From Blastocatellia bacterium (GTDB lineage Bacteria > Acidobacteriota > Blastocatellia > UBA7656 > JADIYM01): a stretch of DNA of 64,000 bases. The stretch is taken from positions 1 through 64,000 of the forward strand of contig JAJTWZ010000020.1 in NCBI GenBank assembly GCA_021463145.1. The letters run 5' to 3'. The first letter of the stretch is position 1, and the number at the start of each line of letters is the position of its first letter. The notes below the pieces were generated by a model that made no database searches, had not been told where the DNA came from, and saw only the letters and a program-made list of their open reading frames with translations. Position numbers and translations under genes: made by a program. Below, piece after piece: positions 1-7,112 of the stretch.

Positions 1-23
1 GCGGTCGGACCGAGGTTGGCGGC

Positions 24-105
24 GGTACCGCGGGTCGCGTGCGCTCGTTGCACTCGCTCCCGCGACCCACGGCTATTTCCTCTGACCGCTCCGCGGTCAT
101 AGAGC
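24..105. repeat. Palindromic intergenic repeat, family B (single copy)
   Basis: The segment contains CGACCCACGGCTATTT followed by the palindrome GACCGCTCCGCGGTC at 84-98 (six-base stem, three-base loop). It is preceded by GCTCGTTGCACTCGC. The same string order recurs at 36.85-37.14 kb in five tandem copies and, degenerately, at 44985-45045. The window itself begins with GCGGTCGG, which looks like the right half of another such palindrome, so more copies may lie upstream. No transposase is nearby. Confidence 0.8.
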
Positions 106-167
106 GCCTTTGGCGACGTTCCGGAATCATGCGGGTTGATCGCGATGCCGACCGCGGCGACATTACC

Positions 168-251
168 CAGGTTCGAAGCCTTCAGCGATCCAATGCAGGT
201 TCGAAGCCTTTAGCGATCCACTGCAGGTTCGGTGCCTTCAACGATCCACTG
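168..251. repeat. Three 28-bp direct tandem repeats
   Basis: Three adjacent 28-base units start with CAGGTTCGAAGCC or a close variant and end with GATCCACTG (copies at 168-195, 196-223 and 224-251). The copies differ at a few positions each. No ORF with recognisable content spans them. Confidence 0.85.
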
Positions 252-461
252 CGTCGAATTCTGGCGGTGCCATCTATGTGAATCAGTGGACTAATCGCGA
301 CCACGCGCGCATCCGTCTCTTCCTCGAGCAGGATCTCGGCGTTGCTCTCTCAATGGACTCGGAGCACGTTCTCGTGGAGCGACCGCAACTCCCCCGCCGG
401 CGAGGCGGCCAAACGGTGACGTCCGCGGACACCAGCGGCATTGCGACGCCGGCCAACGTCT

Positions 462-1481
462 TCACGTCGCCTTGATCCCGATCACCATCGAATCCGGGCC
501 TACGAGATGTTCCACCCGCGTCGACTGGAATCCCGCGGCTTTCATCCACCCCTCGCAGTCGGCGCCCGTGAAGTCGAACCCGCCCGGCGTTTCGATGAGC
601 ATGTTGAGGCTCATCATGAGCCCGAACGCATTCTTCGAGCGATCGTCGTCGATGATGGATTCGTAGACGACGAGTGCACCGCCGGCAGGAACCGCGGCGT
701 AAGCCTTCTCGATGAGCATCTTCTTCACCGGCAGGTCCCAGTCGTGAAGGATGTGGCCCATCAGGATGACGTCGGCTTTCGGCAGTTCCCGATCGAAAAA
801 ACTGCCAGATACGAATTCGACGCGGCCGGCAACACCGACCCCGGCGACGTACTCTTCGAAGATCGGCCCCACCTCCGGCAGGTCGAATCCGACGCCGCGC
901 AGGTGCGGGTTCGCAAGCGCGATTTGCGCCGCGAGGTCGCCCTGAGCGGTCCCGACATCGGCGAACGTAGCGTAGTCAGCGAACGGAAACTGCCGAGCGA
1001 TCGCAATGTTCGAGCCGTGACTGATGCCGGTCATCGCGGCGAGAAACCCCTCGAGCCGCGCGGGGTCGGAGTAGATCGTCTCGAAGAGCCCGGGCCCGCC
1101 TGATTTCACCTCGTTCTGTGGAAGGCCGGTCTCCAGCGCTTCGGTGAGGCCTCCCCAGAACCCGTACAGCCGGCTGTTCGCCATTTCGAGGATGCCGCCG
1201 ATATACGACGGTTTCGCGCGGTCGAGAAACAGGCCGGTTTCCACCGTGTTCGCGTAATGGCCGTCTTTGCGCTCGAGGAAACCGAGCGCCACGAGTGTGT
1301 CGAAAAAGTCCCGGGCGCCTCGGTCGTGCAGGCCGAGGAGCGCCTGCAGTTCGCCAAGGGACCGCGCTCCGCGCGCCAGTTCAGTGAAAAGGCCGAGCTC
1401 GATGGCACTCAGCAGCGTCTTCGATGGCCAGAAACCGAGGCCGGTCTGAAGGATTCTGTCGGGGGTGGGTTCAGAATTCAT
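462..1481 (-). CDS. SAM-dependent O-methyltransferase (Methyltransf_2 type)
   Basis: This is a protein of about 339 residues. The N-terminal winged-helix-like dimerisation region reads [29 protein letters not shown]. The C-terminal Rossmann domain has a glycine-motif equivalent ([16 protein letters not shown]) and the [12 protein letters not shown] segment typical of hydroxyneurosporene/caffeate-type O-methyltransferases. I infer that it methylates a hydroxyl group on a small molecule; the substrate is unknown. The ORF can start at a GTG at 1517, but the ATG at 1481 (MNSEPTPD) matches the usual start of the fold. The first motif is VGTAQG rather than VGGGxG, a mild deviation. It stands alone, with no pathway partner beside it. 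Confidence 0.8.
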   Translation of the reverse strand: MNSEPTPDRILQTGLGFWPSKTLLSAIELGLFTELARGARSLGELQALLGLHDRGARDFFDTLVALGFLERKDGHYANTVETGLFLDRAKPSYIGGILEMANSRLYGFWGGLTEALETGLPQNEVKSGGPGLFETIYSDPARLEGFLAAMTGISHGSNIAIARQFPFADYATFADVGTAQGDLAAQIALANPHLRGVGFDLPEVGPIFEEYVAGVGVAGRVEFVSGSFFDRELPKADVILMGHILHDWDLPVKKMLIEKAYAAVPAGGALVVYESIIDDDRSKNAFGLMMSLNMLIETPGGFDFTGADCEGWMKAAGFQSTRVEHLVGPDSMVIGIKAT

Positions 1482-1674
1482 GGCATCTGGATACCACCAT
1501 TTGCCGGTGCAGGCCACCCGGGAGCCGTAAGGACAGGGTTGCGAGGGGAAGCGTGATCTTCCCGTGTTCGTTCGCCGTCAAAATCGGGCCCGGGAAACCG
1601 GTTCGCGCAGGTCGCTCTTCGCCATGGCACACGCGCGTTCTCGCACCAAGAAGGCTTTCCACCATGCTTCCGGT

Positions 1675-2061
1675 TCACGAATCCTGAATCGTATTTTCGC
1701 GCCGCTCAGCTACGTGCCAGAGCACACCGCACGGATCGTAGACATATGCGGTAAGAAGCCCCCAGGGCTGCATCGCGGGCGGCTTGGGCGGCTGTACCCC
1801 GAACTTCGCTGGCAGGTCGAGACCGACGATGTGGGCCCACCACTCGTCGAGATCGTCGACCATTAGCTGCACCACGAAGTTCTCGGCCCAATCCTTCTGA
1901 TAGTAGCGCTGTAGGATGAATCCACCCGATCCGGCATTGAAGATCGCAACCTCGCCATCCAGCACTTTTTCGAAGCCAAGTGCTTCCCAGAACCGCTTCG
2001 ACAGATCGGGATCCATCGCCGGCACGAACGGCCGCACTCGCTCTGTACCGCTCCGAACCAT
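1675..2061 (-). CDS. VOC-superfamily (glyoxalase/bleomycin-resistance-like) protein
   Basis: This small protein of about 128 residues has the paired beta-alpha-beta-beta-beta layout of the vicinal oxygen chelate fold: RVRPFVPAMDPDLSKRFWEALGFEK, then GFILQRYYQKDWAENFVVQLMVDDLDEWW, then a DPCGVLWHVAE C-terminus. The ATG at 2061 is preferred over the ORF start at 2181, because a GGAG lies about eight bases upstream of it and homology-like sequence begins there. Function within the superfamily (lyase, dioxygenase, antibiotic-binding) cannot be told. It is transcribed in the same direction as the methyltransferase, 193 bp away, so co-transcription is possible but not shown. Confidence 0.75.
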   Translation of the reverse strand: MVRSGTERVRPFVPAMDPDLSKRFWEALGFEKVLDGEVAIFNAGSGGFILQRYYQKDWAENFVVQLMVDDLDEWWAHIVGLDLPAKFGVQPPKPPAMQPWGLLTAYVYDPCGVLWHVAERRENTIQDS

Positions 2062-2271
2062 AATCGTTCTCCGGACCCCAAGGTCTACGAACGTCAAGCA
2101 TCGGCGGTCGCTCGCGACGGCGTCAAGCGGGAAGGACAGATCCAGGCAGGCCGCTCTCTCGGGGAAACTCCCTGGCTGCAAACAGCAGAGGAATCGACAC
2201 GCTCAGCATAGGCGGGGGATTGAGGTCGCGGGGCGCGTGAGCATCTTGACGTGACGTGGTACAAGTGAGCC

Positions 2272-2472
2272 GTGCGCGATCGCAACACGGTAGTACTTGT
2301 TTCCAGGAGCTCCGGCCAACGGCCCAATGCTGACCTGTCCCGCGTGACCGGTGAGGAGCGGCTGGCGATGATGTGGCAGCTCGCACTCGATGCCTGGGCA
2401 TTCCGAGGAGATCGAGATGTTGAATCCCGACTTTCGCGACATGTTGTCCGCGTTATCAGAACACGAAGTTGA
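2272..2472 (+). CDS. Small basic protein, partner of the downstream nucleotidyltransferase
   Basis: A 66-residue ORF starts with GTG. Its second half (TGEERLAMMWQLALDAWAF, then ESRLSRHVVRVIR) resembles a small conserved protein that I recall being encoded just before MNT/DUF6036-type nucleotidyltransferases in other bacteria. The resemblance is from memory, not a search. It overlaps the next gene by 56 bp in another frame, which suggests translational coupling. Function is unknown; an antitoxin or accessory role is only a guess. Confidence 0.55.
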   Translation: MRDRNTVVLVSRSSGQRPNADLSRVTGEERLAMMWQLALDAWAFRGDRDVESRLSRHVVRVIRTRS

Positions 2473-2866
2473 GTACCTGGTCGTCGGGGCGTATGCACTC
2501 GCTTTTCACGGATTGCCTCGCGCAACGGGCGACCTGGACATCTGGGTACGTTGCTCGTCCGAGAACGCCTTACGCGTCAGGTCGGCGCTGATCGCGTTCG
2601 GCGCACCGCTGGAGGATGTGAGCGTGGAAGACCTGCACAAGCCGGGGATCGTTCTCCAGATCGGAGTCGCCCCGCACAGAATCGACATCCTGACGTCCAT
2701 TGACGGTGTTGGCTTCGATCACGCGGTAGAGAACCGGGACACGGCGACAATCGACGGCGTGGACGTACCGATTCTTGGTCGAAGACAGTTGATCGACAAC
2801 AAGAGAGCCGCCGGCAGGCCGCAGGACATCGCCGACCTGGCTTGGCTCGAGAGCCCGGACACGTGA
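2417..2866 (+). CDS. MNT-type minimal nucleotidyltransferase (AbiEii/DUF6036-like)
   Basis: A 149-residue protein with the nucleotidyltransferase signature VVGAYALAFHGLPRATGDLDIWV, in which GA replaces the GS of the classic motif and DLD supplies the metal-binding acids. A later acid is in RIDILTSIDG. The C-terminal ILGRRQLIDNKRAAGRPQDIADLAWLE is the usual tail of this family. ATG 2417 is chosen because GAGGAG lies about seven bases upstream; the ORF extends further back to 2390 without support. Family members act in type-IV-like toxin/antitoxin or abortive-infection pairs or as orphan enzymes. Here it overlaps a small upstream gene, so a two-gene module is likely. Confidence 0.8.
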   Translation: MLNPDFRDMLSALSEHEVEYLVVGAYALAFHGLPRATGDLDIWVRCSSENALRVRSALIAFGAPLEDVSVEDLHKPGIVLQIGVAPHRIDILTSIDGVGFDHAVENRDTATIDGVDVPILGRRQLIDNKRAAGRPQDIADLAWLESPDT

Positions 2867-3061
2867 CTGGCGCTCTGCGCTGAGTCAATCGTTCGGGATG
2901 CACCGGCGACGTACGATCGACAGTGCGCGTACGTTACCCGCAGTGTGGCTGGAGCCACAGGCACGTCACGCCCCTTTTGACCGAAACACTGCCGGTACGC
3001 CTCCACGGTAGCCGGCCGGTCAGAGAATCGCTACGATAGAGAGTCTGCCTGCAACTCAGCA

Positions 3062-4177
3062 ATGACCCTCTTCGATTCACGGATGGTGCGGGACTTCGAC
3101 TGGGCGCTCGCGGTCGTCCCCGTCGTGCTCGTCTGCTTCGGCACCGTCTTCATCTACAGCTCTCAACCGGACGAGTCCTACTGGAAGCGCCAGCTCCTTT
3201 TCATGGCTGTCGGCCTCGCGATGATGGCCGCCTTCGCGCTCACCGATTACCGGAAGTGGCTCCAGTTCGCCCCGTTTTTCTACGGCCTCGCGATATTCGG
3301 TCTCGTCGCGGTGCTCATCTTCGGTTCCGTCGTCAACGGCGCCCGCGCGTGGATCCGCTTCGGCGCTTTCGGCCTTCAGCCCTCCGAGTTCGCAAAGCTC
3401 GCGACGATCCTCATGCTCGGCCGTTTCCTCCACCAACCTCGCCGCGGTTCCCTCAGCCTGCGCGAGATCGCCATCGCGGGCCTCATCGTAGCCCTTCCCG
3501 TGGGTCTCATTCTTCTGCAGCCCGACATGGGCACCGCGCTCACCTTCTTCCCTGTTCTGTTGACGATGCTCTTCCTGAGCGGACTGCGGAAGAGGATGCT
3601 GATAGTCGCCGTTGCCGGCGCCATCGTCGCCGTCGTCCTTGCCTGGGGCTTCGTCCTGAAGACCTATCACAAAGAGCGCATCCAGATGGCCGTAACCCTG
3701 ATGGCGGGCGACACCGACCAGGTCAGCCGGCAGCAGAAGCGCGCCCAGGGTTATCAATCCATCCAGTCGATGATCGCCGTCGGCTCGGGCGGCACGTTCG
3801 GAAAGGGCGTGCTCCAGGGCACCCAGGGCAGGCTCGGGTTCCTGCCGGAACGCCACACCGACTTCATCGCCTCCATCGTCGCCGAAGAGACCGGTTTCGC
3901 CGGCGCGCTCGCCATGCTCCTGCTGTACGGAGCGGTCATCTGGCGGCTCACCGGCATCGCGAAGCTGTCGGCCGACCGCTTCGGATCCCTTGTCGTCATG
4001 GGACTTGCGGCGCTTTTGGGCTTTCACATATTCGTCAACTTAGGTATGGTGCTTGGCTTGATGCCAATCATGGGTATTCCGCTTCCCCTCCTCAGTTACG
4101 GGGGTTCCTCTCTGCTGATGATGTTCATGGGATTCGGACTCGCTTTGAGCGTGCGTCTGCGGCGGTTCGTGAACTGA
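3062..4177 (+). CDS. rodA: RodA, SEDS-family peptidoglycan glycosyltransferase
   Basis: A 371-residue polytopic membrane protein of the SEDS family, which polymerises lipid II during cell elongation together with a class B PBP. Seen: about ten hydrophobic helices, FIYSSQPDESYWKRQ near the N-terminus, the large extracytoplasmic region with QVSRQQKRAQGYQSIQSMIAVGSGGTFGKG, the ERHTDFIASIVAEETGF motif, and the terminal PLPLLSYGGSSLLMMF motif. Length is normal for RodA. No mre genes or PBP2 are adjacent. The next gene begins 19 bp after its stop, so the two probably share a transcript. The start has only a weak ribosome-binding site. Confidence 0.93.
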   Translation: MTLFDSRMVRDFDWALAVVPVVLVCFGTVFIYSSQPDESYWKRQLLFMAVGLAMMAAFALTDYRKWLQFAPFFYGLAIFGLVAVLIFGSVVNGARAWIRFGAFGLQPSEFAKLATILMLGRFLHQPRRGSLSLREIAIAGLIVALPVGLILLQPDMGTALTFFPVLLTMLFLSGLRKRMLIVAVAGAIVAVVLAWGFVLKTYHKERIQMAVTLMAGDTDQVSRQQKRAQGYQSIQSMIAVGSGGTFGKGVLQGTQGRLGFLPERHTDFIASIVAEETGFAGALAMLLLYGAVIWRLTGIAKLSADRFGSLVVMGLAALLGFHIFVNLGMVLGLMPIMGIPLPLLSYGGSSLLMMFMGFGLALSVRLRRFVN

Positions 4178-4196
4178 GCCGCCTCCGGTCAGAGTA

Positions 4197-7070
4197 ATGA
4201 CGATTTCGTACGACGCCTACCGCTCCGCCCTCGACGACATCCTTCCGCGGGTCGAAAAACCTGTCCGGTACGTCGGTGGCGAATGGAACGCCGCCTCCAA
4301 GAATCCCGAAGCGATCCGTACCCGCATCGCGTTGTGCTTCCCCGACGTCTACGAGATCGGGATGTCGCACCTCGGGCTGAAGATTCTTTACGAGCTCCTC
4401 AACCGTCCCGAGCACTGGTCGGCCGAACGCTGTTACTGCCCATGGCCCGACATGGAAACCGAACTGCGCGCCTCGGGCCTGCCGCTTGCTTCGCTCGAAT
4501 CCTTCACGCCGCTCGTTGACTTCGACATCGTCGGTTTCTCGCTGCAGTACGAGATGACCTACACGAACGTCCTCACGATGCTCGATACCGGCGGCATTCC
4601 AATCCACTCCGGGCAGAGGACGCTCGATCACCCGCTTGTGATCGCGGGCGGCCCGACCGTCTACAGTTCCGAGCCGATCGCCGGCTTCATCGACGTCTTC
4701 CTCATCGGCGACGGCGAGGAAGCCTTCCCCGCGCTCATCCGCGCGTGGGAGCGGCTGAAGGCTGAGGGCGGCCGCTCACGTATCGATATGATCCGTGAGC
4801 TCGTGCAGATCGGAGGCCTTTACGCGCCGGCTCTCTACACCGTCACCGAGTCGGACTACACAGGCATCCAGATCGTCGACGAGCCGGACGATCCGGGCGT
4901 TCCGTATCCCGTTCGGCGCCAGCTCGTCGAAGACCTCTCGAAGTTTCCGTTCCCGTCGAGCTCGCCCGTGCCATTCACCGAACCGGTGCACGACCGGATC
5001 GCCGTCGAGATCGCGCGGGGATGCGTCGACGGATGCCGTTTCTGCCAGGCCGGAACTATTTATCGTCCCGTTCGTGAGCGCGACCCGAAGGAGATCGTCG
5101 ACACGATCATCGGCGGTCTCGAACAGGGCGGCTACGACGAGGCCTCGCTCACGTCGCTATCGACTGCCGACTACTCGTGCCTCACTCCTCTCGTGAAGGC
5201 GCTCGGCGACGAACTCGCCAAACGCGACGTCTCGTGGTCGGTCTCGAGCCTTCGCGCTTCTGGCGTCACGGAAGAGCTATCCGAAGAGATCGCGAAGCAG
5301 CGGGTGACGGGGCTGACGATCGCTCCCGAGGCGGGAACGCAGCGAATGCGTGACGTCATCAACAAGAACGTCACCGAGGAAGACGTGCTGCGCAGTTGCC
5401 GGACCGCGTTCAAGCACGGCTGGAAAGCCGTGAAGCTCTACTTCATGATCGGCCTGCCGACCGAGACCGACGAGGACATCATTGGCATCGCGGAACTCGG
5501 CAAGAAGATCGTCGATCTCGCTCGCACCGAGTTCAAGCGGCCGGTGAAGGTGACCGTATCCGCTTCTTCTCTGGTGCCGAAACCGCACACGCCGTTCCAG
5601 TGGAGCGAAGTCGTCGATCTTCCCGAGATCCGGCGTCGCCAGGAACTGCTCGGCGCGCTGTGCCGCCGCTACCGCCTGACCTACAAGCACCACCACGCCG
5701 AAACGTCGATGATCGAGGGCGTGCTGTCTCGGGGCGACCGCAGACTCGGACGCGTCATCGAGCGTGTGTGGCGAGAGGGCGGACGATTCGACGGCTGGAC
5801 CGAACATTTCAGTTACGACCGGTGGATGCGCGCGTTCGAAGCCGAAGGCATCGACTACCGCGTCTACCTTCGCGAGTTCCCGGTCTACACCGGGTACGAT
5901 CACCGTACTTCGCCGATGGCGCCGCTGCCGTGGGACCACCTCGACACTCTCGTCGAGAAGCGGTTCCAGGCCATCGAGCTTCGGAAGGCGATCAAGGGGC
6001 GCCTGTCGCCGCCCTGCATGCTTCCCGTCCAGATCGTGGACGGACGCCCGACGGCAATCGCGCCGAACGACAATGAATTCGACCGTGTCACTTCGAAGCC
6101 GCTGCTCTGCTATGCGTGCGGCCTGGACTGTGACTTGACCGTGGCGCGCGAGCAATTGGCGCGCGCCCGCCACATGCACGTGGAGGCGGACGAGGCGCTG
6201 CGAGCGCTCGCCGTCACGCCCTCTGCGAGCACTTCGGATTGGACCCCCGACCTGTCAGCGGACACGTCCGACGCGAGCAGCGCCCCAGCGTTGCGTCATT
6301 ACCGCGCCTCGTACACGAAGCTCGACACGGTCAAGTACCTTTCTCACCTGGATCTTGCGCGGACTTTGCCGCGCGCGTTTCGACGCGCGGGCATTCCGCT
6401 CGGGTACAGCATCGGATTCCATCCGATGCCTCTGCTCGCCTACGGCCCGGCGCTCGGCGTCGGTGCGGTCGGCGAAGCGGAGTGGCTCGACTTCGATTCA
6501 CCGGTCGAGCTCACGCCCGAGGCATTCCTCGAACGGATCAACGCCGTCCTTCCGGGCGGCATGCGATTCACGGCCATGCGCGAACTGCCCCAGGGCAGTC
6601 CAGCCCTGACGAAGATCATCAACCGCGCGGAGTATGCAGCGCGTCTGGACGATCCGGTGATTGCCGGAGCTGCCAGACGTCTTGCCGCGGTGCGCGACGA
6701 TCTCGCCGGGCTCGACATCGACGCCGTGCACCGCGCGCTCGCCGAGGAGTTCTTTGCCCGCCAGTCGCTCGTCATCGAGCGGGTTCGCAAGGGCCGCGCC
6801 AAAGAGATCGACATCCGCCACTACGCGAAAGCCTGCCGGTTCGAAGGATCGAACGGCGACCGCGAAGTACGTCTCATCCTGGAGCTGACGAATTCCGGAA
6901 GCGCCCGGCCCGACGAAATTCTCGGCAGTATTTATCGCCTCGACCCGAAGGAGCGCCAGTCGCTCTCGAGTCGTCTGCGACGCTGCCGCCTTTTCGTCTG
7001 GCGCGATGGCGTGGAAACGAGCCCAATCGAGACATCCGATGTTCGAGCCGCGGCGGCCGCGGATAGATGA
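4197..7070 (+). CDS. TIGR03960-type B12-binding/radical SAM protein fused to DUF2344
   Basis: A 957-residue two-part protein. The first roughly 640 residues are a TIGR03960-type radical SAM protein with an N-terminal cobalamin-binding-like region (PDVYEIGMSHLGLKILYELLN) and the Fe-S motif ARGCVDGCRFCQAG near residue 280 (Cys-x3-Cys-x2-Cys). The last 250 residues, from YRASYTKLDTVKYLSHLDLARTLPRAFRRAGIP near 705, are the TIGR03936/DUF2344 domain. A Cys pair (LLCYACGLDCDL) lies between them. In many bacteria the two halves are separate or fused in just this way, next to RNase G and cell-shape genes, as here. The reaction is not established; a tRNA or rRNA modification role is often suspected. 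Confidence 0.88.
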   Translation: MTISYDAYRSALDDILPRVEKPVRYVGGEWNAASKNPEAIRTRIALCFPDVYEIGMSHLGLKILYELLNRPEHWSAERCYCPWPDMETELRASGLPLASLESFTPLVDFDIVGFSLQYEMTYTNVLTMLDTGGIPIHSGQRTLDHPLVIAGGPTVYSSEPIAGFIDVFLIGDGEEAFPALIRAWERLKAEGGRSRIDMIRELVQIGGLYAPALYTVTESDYTGIQIVDEPDDPGVPYPVRRQLVEDLSKFPFPSSSPVPFTEPVHDRIAVEIARGCVDGCRFCQAGTIYRPVRERDPKEIVDTIIGGLEQGGYDEASLTSLSTADYSCLTPLVKALGDELAKRDVSWSVSSLRASGVTEELSEEIAKQRVTGLTIAPEAGTQRMRDVINKNVTEEDVLRSCRTAFKHGWKAVKLYFMIGLPTETDEDIIGIAELGKKIVDLARTEFKRPVKVTVSASSLVPKPHTPFQWSEVVDLPEIRRRQELLGALCRRYRLTYKHHHAETSMIEGVLSRGDRRLGRVIERVWREGGRFDGWTEHFSYDRWMRAFEAEGIDYRVYLREFPVYTGYDHRTSPMAPLPWDHLDTLVEKRFQAIELRKAIKGRLSPPCMLPVQIVDGRPTAIAPNDNEFDRVTSKPLLCYACGLDCDLTVAREQLARARHMHVEADEALRALAVTPSASTSDWTPDLSADTSDASSAPALRHYRASYTKLDTVKYLSHLDLARTLPRAFRRAGIPLGYSIGFHPMPLLAYGPALGVGAVGEAEWLDFDSPVELTPEAFLERINAVLPGGMRFTAMRELPQGSPALTKIINRAEYAARLDDPVIAGAARRLAAVRDDLAGLDIDAVHRALAEEFFARQSLVIERVRKGRAKEIDIRHYAKACRFEGSNGDREVRLILELTNSGSARPDEILGSIYRLDPKERQSLSSRLRRCRLFVWRDGVETSPIETSDVRAAAAADR

Positions 7071-7112
7071 AGGGAAACGGGTCCATGTTGAAAATCCTCC
7101 TCAGGAGAGAAC

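Larger units (their letters stand above)
1..461. other. Gene-free left edge containing repeats
   Basis: No ORF here looks like a real protein. Plus-strand ORFs 39-281 and 278-475 and minus-strand ORF 283-549 have Arg/Ser-rich, featureless translations. What can be seen is one copy of repeat family B near 24-105 and three 28-bp direct repeats at 168-251. On the minus strand a broken frame reads NAEILLEEETDARVV after an in-frame stop. It could be a remnant of a degraded gene, but I cannot identify it. Confidence 0.6.

Noticed and set aside
283-549. Minus-strand ORF at the left edge as a possible gene
   Set aside because: Overlaps the methyltransferase 3' end out of frame; translation is Arg/Ser-rich with no recognisable pattern.
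7096-7107. CTCCTCAGGAG as a hairpin masking the RNase E/G ribosome site
   Set aside because: Only five base pairs with a one-base loop, too small to be stable; left out as a regulatory claim.
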